From contig OY783197.1 of the NCBI GenBank assembly GCA_963678675.1, positions 23,417,934-23,481,933 of the forward strand: DNA of 64,000 nucleotides. Direction: 5' to 3'. This DNA comes from Xiphydria camelus. Its lineage: Eukaryota; Arthropoda; Insecta; Hymenoptera; Xiphydriidae. Each line of letters begins with the position of its first letter. Position 1 is the first letter of the stretch. A model generated the notes under the pieces. It was not told the DNA's origin and made no database searches. It was given only the letters and a program-made list of their open reading frames with translations. Positions 46,259 through 57,370 of the stretch are shown piece after piece. A program made the translations under genes and the position numbers.

Positions 46259-46589
46259 TCAATAACTGAACCTCATTATCCGCCCCAAGTATAGAAACCC
46301 GACTTTCGAACTACTCCCCTGCCCAACAAAGGAAGTAAAAGTAAAAAGTCCACGTAGTAAGGCATAATAACGAAGAGCATAAGGCAGGCAAGCCCTAGAA
46401 GCGTAACGGCCCAACTACAGCCTCGCATGGTATCAGTGATCGAAGCCGTACAATTAGCTCAAGTCGGAGAGTATCTAGGTGCAGTTCTTTCAAGTACAAC
46501 GACGTCCACTCACTTTAACGATAGTCGTACGTCACTAGGGAGGCATACCCCAAGCTTGAGTGGACGTCATCAAACGAGGTCAATAACTG
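46259..46589. mobile_element. 311-bp insert flanked by 10-bp direct repeat
   Basis: TCAATAACTG occurs at 46,259-46,268 and again at 46,580-46,589. The enclosed sequence begins AACCTCATTA and its reverse complement begins ACCTCGTTTG, a short possible TIR. Inside, GACGTCCACTCA (46,501-46,512) and TGAGTGGACGTC (46,557-46,568) form a 12-bp stem, and TAGCTCAAGTCGG (46,455-46,467) resembles a tRNA A box, with no good B box. A Mutator-like target duplication or a SINE are both possible. Confidence 0.45.
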
Positions 46590-46732
46590 CTTAGCGAAGG
46601 GTCTTCTTATCCGTTTCGCTCGTGAAAAAGATATATGGGAAAATGCATGATTGAAAGAGCCAGAGAGGAGGAGCGCGAAAGGTTTGTTTATTAACAGCTG
46701 TATGAAAAAATGTCTGAATATTATAGATAGTA

Positions 46733-47148
46733 AAACTAGCTGTTTTACCCGGCGTTGTCCCGGTTTTGATCAATTTTGTAAAAAGTTTCTGTAGTAAGGT
46801 AATAATCGTTCGATCAGAACTGGTCTACCATCAGTTGACAGAAAATTGTATAGGCTTTCAGAATATAACCATCCACTTTCGCCGATTTCCTCACCGTTTT
46901 TAAGATATCTGCGATAAACTGATAAGTTGCACGTGTAAATGTTGCTTAAGGGGGTTGAAAAGGGTAGTGGGAATGACTTTTATAAATCAAATGTAGATCG
47001 TATTATCCGCCTTGTTTTAAAGCAGACATATGCAAAATTTCATCAAGATCGGATAAAAACTGTGAAATATTGTCCGGATTGTATTGAAGAACATACAAAT
47101 ATATTAAACAAACACATTCATTTTTATATATGTATTATATATTTATAA
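46733..47148 (+). repeat. Dispersed repeat, ACTAGCTG...TATATA, copy 1
   Basis: Begins AACTAGCTGTTTTACCCGGC and ends in an ATATAT-rich tail. It matches the reverse complement of 48,797-49,170 in many blocks: CAATTTTGTAAAAAG, CTGTAGTAAG, CACTTTCGCCGATTT, AAGTTGCACGTGTAAA, CAAATGTAGAT-GTATT, GCCTTGTTTTAAA and GCAAAATTTCAT. A 69-codon frame at its end is not kept in the other copy. The AT-rich simple tail hints at a retroposed repeat, but the class is unassigned. Confidence 0.75.
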
Positions 47149-48333
47149 ATTGTGCTGGGATGAAAGAAGGAAAAATCCAAAAATAAAAATATGGAAGAGA
47201 AGAATAATGGATAAACGGAGAGCAAACAGTGACAATGGATGAAGAGAAAGGGAGGGAAAGAGAAGGAGGGAGGAACGCGTAGCTAACGTGTGCTTGGCTT
47301 TGAAACGGCTTCACATCCGCGGCACCCTTTTCACACATCTACCGTCATAGGCAGCTCTTTCCAACTCCATCCGCCAAATCAGGCCAGTCGATGGGAGACG
47401 AGAAAGCCGGCGATGTCGCCCAGTAGAAAAAAAAAAAGTGAAAGACTTCAAAGAGCACGTGTGTCGTTCGAAAAACTTGTGCAAAATTACGTCTATAAAA
47501 AAATTCTACTGCGCTCCCCGAAGCGGACTACCTTTACAAATGAAACGGAAACGCATGTGAGTAGCTCACGCGGACTCATTTTACCGCAATGGAAGTACCA
47601 AGCACAATAGAAGGGAAAGCTGGAGCAGCAAGGGGTGTAAAGAACCAAGTGTACCGAAATTTCTGTCGTATAAACCACGTCGCTTGCAGTCTGCCACGCA
47701 AATGGAACATTATAGAAATTAGGGATGCTTTTGCTGCACCAGAGCTTTAAATGTACGTGATAAATATGCAACCGTCGAAATATCATTCCTATATCAATTA
47801 ATAGACAATGCCGTTTGATCGAGCAGTGTCGATTACGGCGGAGTGCGAGAGATTGAAGTATTTTTACGTAGCCAATTTTTTACGCGCACCATGGGGACAT
47901 TTGCTATTTTCTCCTCGTACCATCCATCACGTTGGACCGACATATGGGTGGTGAGCTCACATGTACAAAGCGAAGCGAGTAATTGGAGCATGGATCGCGT
48001 ATAAATAAAGAGTTCGTTCGATCCCTTCCCTCTTCCCTCTTCCCCTTTTCGTGTGGTACTGCCGACTCTAATTAAATAACGATTCAAAGAGTTCAAAAGA
48101 AATTCGCGTGCTATCGTTTTGCATCGCGGTCAGTCGCATGTTGCAAAGGCAACCGCAGAGGATCCGTGCAATTGTCGGTACATAGAGGGGGACGATAGGT
48201 AATTGCTGGGAATAAATGCAAGTGCGCGTTTAACGTATCGAGAAAGAGGGAGGAGTGCGGTGAGAGAAAGTTTATTTCAGAAACGGAAGGAAAGAGTAAC
48301 CTGAATTGTTTCGCATGGGTATCTTAGAAAATG
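47149..48333. other. Gene-free segment between inverted repeats
   Basis: Purine-rich near 47,160-47,275. A 106-codon frame (47,290-47,610 plus) and a 97-codon frame (47,493-47,786 minus) overlap on opposite strands with no recognisable domain. This is the unique part of the ~1.65 kb interval between the inverted dispersed repeats. Confidence 0.4.
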
Positions 48334-48737
48334 CACTGCGAAAAATAATTTTTCAAAATGTAGCAATCGATTCCAGAAAGTATGGGGAAAAAACTCCAGG
48401 TAAAGAATCTAGTAATAGTGCAGTTATGTGATTCGGTTAAATATTATACGAGTACATACAAAATTTACTTGTAGGTATCAGGCGTAAATATACGACGGCA
48501 GAGTGAAAAGTCCAATACTTTTTAAATTATACACTTTCTTGAAAAATAAATGAACGATTCATAAAAAAAAATTCATAAAAAGTATCGGACTTTCCACTCT
48601 GCCCTCGTGTATCCTATACAGTGTAGTATTTAACCAAATTCATAACTGGCCCATCACTATATTTCTTAACTGGAGATTTTTCCCCATACTCTTTCTGAAA
48701 TTGATTGCTACATTTTAAAATATCATTTTTCTCAGCA
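48334..48737. mobile_element. Family J element with nested MITE L
   Basis: The left arm CACTGCGAAAAATAATTTTT continues CAAAATGTAGCAATCGATTCC. The reverse-complemented right arm TGCTGAGAAAAATGATATTT continues TAAAATGTAGCAATCAATTTC. The arms agree for about 130 bases (GTATGGGGAAAAA-CTCCAG, GGTTAAATA). The centre is occupied by the L element. A solo right arm occurs at 51,962-52,092. Confidence 0.88.
48493..48607. mobile_element. MITE L, copy 1 (nested in J)
   Basis: Arms share G(G)CAGAGTG(A/G)AAAGTCC and ATACTTTTTA in inverted order. It is preceded by TA. The same ends occur at 56,890-57,042. Confidence 0.85.
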
Positions 48738-48796
48738 TATTGTATAAAAAAAATCTAAAATTAACTCGAGATTTAATTCAATGGCCATTTTCCCAA

Positions 48797-49170
48797 CTAT
48801 ATATATAGATATGCAAAAATGGATGCATGCTTGCATATTTGTATGTCATTTATACAAATCCACAAATTTCATCCGATCTCAATGAAATTTTGCACACATG
48901 ATTTAAAACAAGGCGCAAAATACTATCTACATTTGGTTTGCAAAAACCGACCCTCACTAGCCTTTTACACGTGCAACTTTTCAGTTTTTCGCAAATATCT
49001 CAGAAACTGTGAGAAAATCGGCGAAAGTGAACGGTGATATTTTGAAAGCTATTAAAATTTCCTGTCGAATGGCGTTGGACCGGTTCCGATCGGGTGATTA
49101 TTAACTTACTACAGACCCTTTTTACAAAATTGACCAAAACTCGAGCAACGCCGGGTAAACCAGCTAGTTA
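48797..49170 (-). repeat. Dispersed repeat, ACTAGCTG...TATATA, copy 2
   Basis: On the minus strand it starts AACTAGCTGGTTTACCCGGC and ends in CATATCTATATATATAG. It is the inverted partner of 46,733-47,148, diverged by many substitutions and small indels. The pair encloses about 1.65 kb. Confidence 0.75.
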
Positions 49171-51961
49171 TCTATAAATATTCGATTGTCCGTAGTACGA
49201 GACTCGAAATAATGAGATCATAAAAACACCAATTTAGATTCAAGATAATTTTTGTATTTCCGAAGCAGCATAAAAAAGTTCCAAGGCAGCATAAGAAGAA
49301 ACGACATCGAAACACCGCCTTATCGAAACGAACGAAACGATACGAGAACCGTGAGAGAGACCGTTTACTTTGCAATTGCTGGAAAGTTTCGTCGATATCG
49401 ACAGATCGGAAGCTGACAGCCCTTTCCACTCGCTCGGAACTCGAGGAAACGAGTATAACGCGGACAAGGGTTGACAATCGACTACTGGTACCCCTCGAGC
49501 CTGAAACTCATTCTCCCTTAAAGACAGATCCGTAGAGTATCGCGATATCGCCGTGGGAAACCGAAATATGAGGAAGAGAGAAGAAGTGAAGGCAGAAGAA
49601 AATCGTAAGGTCAAGCGAAACAGAAGTCACCGGCTAGAGTTACAGCTAGAGAATACTTCAAGAGGGGGAAGGAGAGCAGTAGCCGTAACTTTTTACGATT
49701 TGACGAGGTGAAACTTCTCTCCTCGGCTATCCTTCGTACCCTCCAGTCAAATATTTATGCTACCGGCGTGCAAGCTCCAATGCGGATACCTGCCGGCACT
49801 CCCCCATTCGTTCGCGGCGCTCTCCTACCGCGAAACTTCAACAGCCGACCGTTGTTCCGGCCAATCGAAGATTCTGGAGCTTCGTTGTATTCGCGTCCAC
49901 CTACATCAGGCGGCGGGAAAGTTGGACGGGAGCTTTTTTCCTCGTGGCTGTGCGAAGGTGTGAAAGTCGCGAGAGGCTGGAAGATTATCGAGGGAACAAA
50001 ATGGGTGGTCGTGTGTCTGAGGGAATAATTTTAACAAGTTCTTGTTGAAAAATGAAGTATAGAATTTTGTAGTTATATTATAAAATATTTATCAGCTTAT
50101 AGAGAGTACGCGCGCGATGGTATTATATTATAGAGTTCACAAGACTACTCGTACTTGAATATGGTGCCATAATCGTCAATAATTTCATTCGATGTGGGAG
50201 TATTTTATGTCAGTTTTTGTCAGTATTGAGTGTTATATGCATATATAATTACTGCATCCATAGTATTTATTCCACATAAGACGCGCAAATGTCACACGAG
50301 GCGACGCTGTGTTTCCGTATCGGTACGCTCGGATTCTATTCCGATCGGTTTCAATTACGATTATCTCGTAACCTATGGACTTTTGGTCTATTTCAGTATA
50401 ATCATTTTTTATAGATTGGACTATGATCTTCAAGAAAATATTACACTAATTTAACCGAAAAGTTCACAGTTAACGAAATAATAGCGGTCGAAGCTAATCC
50501 GAAGTAGTAAGAAATATCTTTAGCCAGACATAGTGTGAAATTCAGATTTTCGCGAGAAATAGTGCAGTAGTCATGAATTGCAATGTGCGAATGACCGTAC
50601 ATTCACTCTTAAAAGAAATTTCTAAATGAGAAGTCAATTTCTCGAATGCTCTATCCCAATGAGGACAATGACAAGGCATCAACGATGAAGTAAGAGGAGA
50701 GGATTTGTGCAGTTCCTCGCCCTCCATTGTTTCTTAATCATCAGAAATTCAACAGAACATATAGAAATCCGAGTGAAGAAGCCCGTGAGGTTATGAACCT
50801 AACCTAACCAAACCCAACCCAACCACGTAACTCTGTAGATAGAGTCCCATCACGTCTCCTGCGAGTGATTCGCTTAGTGCAATTAGATTTCCGTCTATTA
50901 CTATCTATACCATTCGCCTACATTCTCGTCACTTTGAGCGGATGAGGAACCACCAGAGAGGGGGAGGGGGGAGTTGAGGAGAGGGGGAGAAGGGAAGAGC
51001 GTTGGAACTGAAGAGAATAAACGTATGAGAAGAGCTAAGAAGAGAAGGGAGGAAGGTCGAGGAGGTCGCCGTCCATTAGAGCTGGTAAATGAGGATTCTT
51101 GGAGGGTAAATGAGAATTCTGGAAGCTGATCAAGTTCAGACCTTGTTTATCGAGCGTCGACTCGATGGAATTGGCAGGCGGTTCGATTCAATTATTTATA
51201 CATTTTCTGGAGATGCTGTAATTTCTAACACCCTCATGCGTCTTCCGCCCTTCGCTCATTTTGCACACTTCCGATCCCCAAAATGTACCCTCACGCATCT
51301 CACGATAAGCGATTTCCACGCAAAATGTCATTTTTACAAATATTTGTCAATTCGGACGCGCGCGGGATTGACAAGAGAGGGATGGAGAGAGAAAGAGAGC
51401 AAGGGTGAAACGAACAGAGGGTACGAGGAAGGGGAGAGCTCACGTGTCGGCGGATATTAACGTAAAGCTGTGCTGATCGATGGACACGAAGGCGCAACGG
51501 TAGGGGAAGGTGACTTCGGAGGGTGGATATCCTCGGGGGTAAATCGCGGGGTAAATTGATCCGAGCGGATAACGATCGAGACATTTAGATTCCGTCGGTC
51601 GATGATAAATATCGCTGTAATCGCAACGATGGATTCCACGTTGCAAAATCGCTTTACTGCGACCCACGTGCTAAACTTTCGGGTGTGATAGATATTAACC
51701 TTGTACGCGCGCATATGTTGGGGCTGCGGAACACGGCAGTAAAAAGAAAACATTATAATTCATAATAGAAATATTATCTTATTAATTGTATTAAGAGTTA
51801 ATTTAATAATTCTTTTAATATATGATACCACGAAAAAGTTATAATGTTTAAACTTATTCTCATACGTGTCACTTCTCTATAAATCCAACTTCTGTGCACA
51901 AGATGGGTCAGACGTAAATCTAAATTCCGTACACTCCTGTATATATAACGTTCGTATAAGT
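49171..51961. other. Gene-free stretch
   Basis: Overlapping frames on both strands, with no recognisable domain. Holds a purine-rich tract (about 50,950-51,068), an imperfect 26-bp duplication (about 51,085-51,135) and the CCTAA motif listed separately. Confidence 0.4.
50796..50824 (-). repeat. Degenerate CCTAA (TTAGG) pentamer run
   Basis: The sequence reads AACCTAACCTAACC and then drifts to AAACCCAACCCAACC, keeping a five-base period for about 29 bases. (TTAGG)n is the common insect telomere repeat. Such a short interstitial run could be a relic of repair or chance, and similar AACCTAACC words are common in insect DNA. Confidence 0.6.
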
Positions 51962-52092
51962 CCTATACAGTATATCGTAGTATTTAACCGAATTCATAAA
52001 TCTCCCATCATTATATTTCTTATCTGGAGTTATTCCCCCATACTTTCTAAGATTGATTGCTATACATTTCGAAGCATCCTTTTTTTTCAGTG
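51962..52092 (-). mobile_element. Family J solo arm
   Basis: Matches the right arm of J at 48.6-48.7 kb: CCTATACAGTATATCGTAGT, TATTTAACCGAATTCATAAA, ATATTTCTTATCTGGAG, CCCCATACTTTC and GATTGATTGCTA, ending TTTTTTTTCAGTG. The opposite arm is missing. Confidence 0.8.
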
Positions 52093-53656
52093 TTTCTTCA
52101 TTAAGAGAAAACAGTACCACGCCTGATAATTAGCAGCCCAATACGCATCTCCTCTATTCTGTGCATATCGACACGTTCCCCTCGAAGAAAGAGCCATCAC
52201 CGGTACGTGAAAATCGATGGCAGCTCGCGATGGAGATTCATGCTGATGACTCTCGTTAAATTAATCCGTCTCCGTAGGCAGACTAGCGCGCGACTCCCTT
52301 CGAACGCCGACTATTAATTGCCGACCTGGTCGTTCGCCAATCGAAACCGAGACGTATAGAGCGAGTCGGTCGAACGACTGCGGGGAATTCGGGAGAGGGT
52401 ATAGGCGCCGTGCCCGGCGCGCTCGAAAGTGCGCGCCCTCGAATCCCGATGGAGAATCCTCGAGAGAAACAATCCGTCGAAGCGGCCCTCGTTAAACCGG
52501 CTTCTGCGGAGCGGGAATAACGATTTCATAAAACGGCCGGTCTCGTTACGGGCAAATTAGAGTTTCGACTACGAGCGAGAATCGTCGAGCGCGCCCGAAT
52601 AATAACGAGGAGTGCGGCGGTGGGAGAGGTGTGCCACTAATAAATGCGATGCCGCCGTTATACAACCGCGTTGGCGCGTGAAAAAGGGGGCACGTAAACG
52701 TCGCGACGACGATGGGATGCTCGGGAGAAGCGGAAAAGAAGAAAAACAATAGTTCGCCGCGAACGTAAGACGAGAGCAACGCGGTCGATGATAAAAACCG
52801 CGCGATATCCAAACAAATCGTCCCACGAAGCGAGCGTATAACGATAACTGTTGGCAACGATCGCCACGCTCGTATCTCGCGTGTAACGATGCCCCGCATG
52901 CGGGGCGTTTTATTGACTTTTATTCGCAACGCGCGATGACGTCACACGGTTAGCACGAGTCACCCTCTCCCACTCCTTACCCTTCCGACACCGGTGCACC
53001 GGTTAAAAAAAGTACCCTTATTCTCGCACGCAACCCTCCCGTGAAGCATGCGCGCGACACACATCCCGTGTCCACGTATGTGACAACCGGTGAGGAGGAA
53101 TACGCGTACGCGAGGCGTACCAAAATGTACGTATCTCCGTGTTTACACTTCAAATAGGAGCGCGATATCTCCTCCACACACGCGCGCACCTTTCACTCGA
53201 TACCCGCGGGACGCTCGCGCAAATTAACCCACGCGCGGCTAATTCGCGCCGTGCCATTTGTTGGGCGGTGGAACGACGTTAACGATGATTCTCGATTCGC
53301 CTCGGTCATTATCGCTCTCGGCATCTGGTAATCCTGGGCAGTTACAACTAAAAGTGGTCCTTGATTACGGTCGATCACGGTACAGCACTCTGCGGATTTA
53401 GCGAATCATCCGCATTGGCTATGGCGGTGATGATCGGATAATGATCATCGCGTTGTTTATGGGGAAAGTGTGCGATTGTATTTGTGATCACGTAGAGAGA
53501 GAAGTTAATTTTCTGGGGCCTCTACATTTGTTGCGGAATAATTTTACGATCGATATACAACTTGTGTGATATCAAGATTTCATGATCGAGTAATTTCTTA
53601 TGATTAGTCTTGGTTTTATATGATCGAATCACCGCTCCTCTCTCGAACATTGGGAA
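52093..53656. other. Gene-free CpG-rich stretch
   Basis: Frames of 60-127 codons overlap on the minus strand at 52,546-52,929 with no domain. A perfect 16-bp palindrome GCCCCGCATGCGGGGC lies at 52,891-52,906. Confidence 0.4.
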
Positions 53657-54190
53657 CACGGAGAAAAAGTATTAGTATAAAATTATGGGAAAACCTGTAT
53701 ATTACGGTAATAGCGCTCCTCGAGGTGAAACATAAAAGTTTTTCATAAACCACGGCGTACTTTTATAGAGTTCGTAATAGTATAAATGTCAGTTTATACG
53801 GTAAAATTTATCAATCTCCCGTTAACGTGTGTCGGATGTTTACGAATTTATACTCCCAGGTGGAAAAGCTTTATACATTTTGTATATGGTTCATTCATGA
53901 ATTATATATTATTTCTATATTAACCATGCAAGGACCATATTTGGATTATCAAATGTTTATATATAATGCATATGTAATTCGTATATGGGTTAATACAGAA
54001 ATCATATATAATTCATATATAACCAAATCCACATATGGATCATATACAAAATATATAAAACTTTTCCACCTGGGCTGCAAAAAAACTGTAAAAAGTACGT
54101 TGTGTCTACTTATTACAAAATTCAATGTTTCATCTCAAGCAGCCTGTTACTGAAATGCACTGTAAAAATGATTAATTCTCTTTCTCCATG
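53657..54190 (+). mobile_element. Family C element, copy 4, split by MITE F
   Basis: The left end CACGGAGAAAAAGTATTAGT pairs with the reverse-complemented right end CATGGAGAAAGAGAATTAAT. The left part (to 53,854) and right part (from 54,075) follow copy 1: ATTATGGGAAAACC, GTTCGTAATAGTATAAA, TTATACGGTAAAATTTATCA, then GTAAAAAGTACGTTGTGTCT. The shared short frame is broken by stops and a +1 shift. Confidence 0.85.
53855..54074. mobile_element. MITE F, CCCAGGTGGAAAAG ends
   Basis: The left end CCCAGGTGGAAAAGCTTTAT continues ACATTTTGTATATGGTTC. The reverse-complemented right end CCCAGGTGGAAAAGTTTTAT continues ATATTTTGTATATGATCC. The 220-base unit is AT-rich and repeats ATATGG/CCATAT and ATTCATATATAA words. 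It is inserted in family C. No other copy is in the window. Confidence 0.9.
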
Positions 54191-54958
54191 AAGCTCGTCG
54201 TTGTCGATGATAATCAGTAATAGCAAAACCTTGGTACCGTGTGTGCATAGATATCGTGTATCGAGTCCTAATGATCGAATGCTACGTTAATGGAGGGTTG
54301 AGATCGTATCCGATACGATTACCGATAAATCGATTCAGGCACTAATGGTCAAATAGGACCATCGATCGTCTTATCGTCCACAGCGAATCATTAACTTTGA
54401 TAGTCGAGTATCATTTCGTAGCGGAATAATCGACGAGTAATGAATAAAAGAAAGTAAACGAGACATACCCTCCGACGTGTCTGTCACTTCCGGCCCTTCA
54501 GGAGTCTTCCCAGCTTCACTATTAACCGGATAAAAAAAAATAAAAAAGAAGTCACTGCACTCTTTTTTCACCTCCTCTCCCTTCCTTCTTTTGTTTTCCG
54601 TTTGCTCAGTCTCACTGTAATTCGCACTCGGTCCGACGAACGCGTGGGACCTTCCCCGATTCGCGCCGGTCGACGAACGTCAAAAGTGCGTCGGACGTCA
54701 CGTGCGATAACGAAGTATTTCTCGAAAGGACGCGTACGCGAAACCGTGGAACGTTCGGCTGGCCACACGCTGGCCCGGGGTGAACTGACGACCGAGCGGG
54801 TAGCTGGCGAGGCGGACTAAACACAACCAACCGGCGCCTGCGCCCCTCGTTTGGGGTGGTTTCAAATCTCCACGCGCTCTCGCGTCGCGCGACGAGCTCT
54901 CCGGTGAGTTCAGTGAATAGATCATCGTTTTTCGATGGAGCTTGGCATGTTTTTGATA
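54191..54958. other. Gene-free stretch
   Basis: Overlapping frames at 54,568-54,986 on both strands, with no recognisable domain. Confidence 0.4.
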
Positions 54959-55377
54959 CACTCAAAAAGAAAAGTAGTTTTTCCAACCAAATTGTTTGGT
55001 TTAAGGTTAAATTTAATTCAACTAATCATTGTGTGTTTGATTAAACTATACATATACAATAGTTGGAATAACTAAATTTCTTCGTTTCATCCAATAAAAT
55101 TAATTTTGTTGTTAAATGTAGTCAATTTAACTTCACTGCTTTGTTAAATTAATCCGAATTGGTTAGTTTCAACAAAAGTTTTTGTCAGACGAACAGCTGA
55201 AGTATAATGTTAAATGTATAATTTTTTGAACAAATATTTAGTTGAAGCAGTTAAAATATTTAGTTATTTCAGTTAATTTTCAATTCTACATTTTTGTAAA
55301 AATAACTATATATTTAGTTAGTCGCCCGAGAGGTTGTGGTTGGCAAAATTTAATTGACTCAAACAATTTTTTTCTAG
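54959..55377 (+). mobile_element. Family A-prime element, copy 3
   Basis: Starts CACTCAAAAAGAAAAGTAGT and ends near AAACAATTTTTTTCTAG. It aligns in order with the inverted copy at 32.7-33.1 kb, including ACTGCTTTGTTAAATTAATC, TTTTTGTCAGACGAACAG and GTCGCCCGAGAGGTTG. ATTTAGTT modules lie at about 55,240-55,325. Confidence 0.8.
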
Positions 55378-56480
55378 TTTATTTTCGTATCACCTATTTA
55401 CTAACAATAAGTATCAATTAACTCTTTAATTCTTCGATTAGAGCGAGAATATAGAACCGTTTATTCCATTTAAAAATATCTCATTTAACATTCAGTAAGC
55501 AGATAGATTATTTTTCATAACACATTGACTGTCCCCATAAGGAATTTTTTCGATCCCCTCACGTCCAAAAATGAAATCATCATGCATACGGCAATGCAAA
55601 TGAATCACATATGTCTCATGGACGTTCAGCGACGTTTCTGTATGAATCATATGATGGGATGTGCAAAATTTATTGACGAAAAATTCCGCGGTTTAAATGT
55701 CGAAGAAGTTTACTCGGAATTATCGATATTTACTCGAAAGATACGAATGTAATCAGCAAAGGTACATTAATCAACCTCGGGGTATTACGCACATTCGACG
55801 CAGTTATTAATCTTGCAGTTCGCATTACAGAGCTGTCCCACCCCTCTGTCGCATCCTCCCTCTTTCCATCTCTAATTATGAACGCGCATATTCCGCGTCC
55901 ATTCAAAAGCACGCGTGTTATTAAGGGTGTGCTCGAGTTGGAATGGTGCAAGGAAAGGAGCTCGCGGAATGCTTCTCGCATTCGGGGAATTGTCGGGATT
56001 ATACCGTGGGCGGGGTGTGGGTGCGGGTGAAAGGTGCGCGCAGAACGATAAACACGAACAAAAGTACTAATTAGAAATATTCACGAGTCCGCGACCCTAC
56101 CGTCTATTCATCCGTCTCTACAGCGCGCGTTTGCCGGCCTCGGATCGCACGCATGACCGATTTCTTCACAAAACCTCGCGCTCACTGCAAACAGAGCCGA
56201 AATGCGACGAGGGATGGATAATGGAATAGGGCCGGCAGCGCACGTGTGAAACCGGCAGCTCGGGGATGAAAGCAAGAAAAAGGTGAATGTTTATCAATCG
56301 CGTCACACCGGGAGTGAACGAAATTTTTCGCGGACCGTCGCGCGAGAACTCTAATTCCCGCAGAATTCCCTGACCGCTGGAACTCGTGGTTAATTCGGCT
56401 AATGCTTCGCAGAGCTTAGAAGTCGTCGCGAGGCTGTATTGTTCCCTCTTTTTTTCTCGCTTCAAAACGCATCCATTTAA
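55378..56480. other. Gene-free stretch
   Basis: A 75-codon Met-rich frame (55,525-55,752 plus) is the only isolated one. It has no recognisable domain and I do not call it. The rest is GC-rich unique DNA. Confidence 0.4.
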
Positions 56481-56889
56481 GGGGCTATACACACCTGGAA
56501 CAAAGAAAAGCAGGGTGAATTATGACTATTTGTTTTTGGCGGGAAACATTTTTTTAGGAAACAAATCACTATACACATCTTAAACTATATACTTTTATCT
56601 AACAGTTTGGTAAGAGAGTTTCGTTTAAAAATAAGTCAAATTCAGGATATGACAATCATGTACGTAAGGTGGTTTTGTTGGAAATAGTTTTCGCAGTGCC
56701 CCGAATATCCTCATTGGTATTCATCTGAAACGAAAATCAAAAATTTTTAGATAAAAAAAGTTAGTACTTGACGTAGCCGATTTTAATAATATTAATTTCT
56801 TGCATAATGGCGATAATTTTAATATAGACGTGCGATTTTGAATGCATAAATCGTTCGTTCGTAATGTATGCAAAATGAACTGTGAGGTA

Positions 56890-57042
56890 CGAGGGTAGAG
56901 TGAAAAGTCCGATACTTTTTAAATTAAACACTTTATTTTTTATGAATTGTACAATTGAACAATTTATTTTTTATGAATTGGACAATTCATAAAAAAGGAA
57001 GTGTTTAATTTAAAAAGTATCGGACTTTTCACTCTGGCCTCA
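56890..57042. mobile_element. MITE L, copy 2 (nested in TTAA element)
   Basis: The left end CGAGGGTAGAGTGAAAAGTC and the reverse-complemented right end TGAGGCCAGAGTGAAAAGTC agree and continue CGATACTTTTTAAATTAAAC. TA lies on both sides. Arms are about 45 bases. A TA target with CGAGG-type ends suits mariner-like MITEs. Confidence 0.9.
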
Positions 57043-57326
57043 TATATTATAAACATTCTATGATGACGACTAGATAATACTATCGAGAATGTCTGTGCAA
57101 AATTTCAGCAAAATCGGGCCATTAATTATTGAGATACATGGGGTACTTACCGTTCTCAACAAAACCGCCTTACGTACATGACTTTCATGTTCACAACTTG
57201 ACGTATTTTTAAATGAAACTTCTATTAGATAAAGGTGTATACTTTAAGACGTGTATAATGATTTTTTTCTTTAAAAAAATGTTTCCACCGAAAATAAATA
57301 GTCATAATTCACCCTGCTTCTTCTTT

Positions 57327-57347
57327 TGTGTGTGTGTGTGTGTGTGT
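57327..57347. repeat. (TG)n microsatellite in a TIR
   Basis: A pure TG run inside the right arm of the TTAA element, absent from the corresponding left arm position, so it expanded after insertion or differed in the parent. Confidence 0.9.
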
Positions 57348-57370
57348 TCAAGGTGTATATAGTCCCTTAA

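Larger units (their letters stand above)
56481..57366. mobile_element. 886-bp TTAA-flanked element with ~215-bp TIRs
   Basis: TTAA lies on both sides (56,477-56,480 and 57,367-57,370). The left arm begins GGGGCTATACACACCTGGAA. The reverse-complemented right arm begins GGGACTATATACACCTTGAA. Both continue through GCAGGGTGAATTATGACTAT, GAAACATTTTTTTA and TCATGTACGTAAGG-GGTTTT. The right arm has a (TG)n expansion at 57,327-57,347 not seen on the left. The centre holds MITE L. No transposase is present. TTAA targets occur in piggyBac and Kolobok superfamilies; I cannot decide between them. Confidence 0.87.

Noticed and set aside
52891..52906. GC palindrome followed by T-rich DNA, like a bacterial terminator
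   Set aside because: The window is eukaryotic; a 16-bp palindrome is plausible by chance in CpG-rich DNA.
55525..55752. 75-codon Met-rich frame
   Set aside because: Isolated, no recognisable domain, and ATG/CAT-rich DNA explains the composition.
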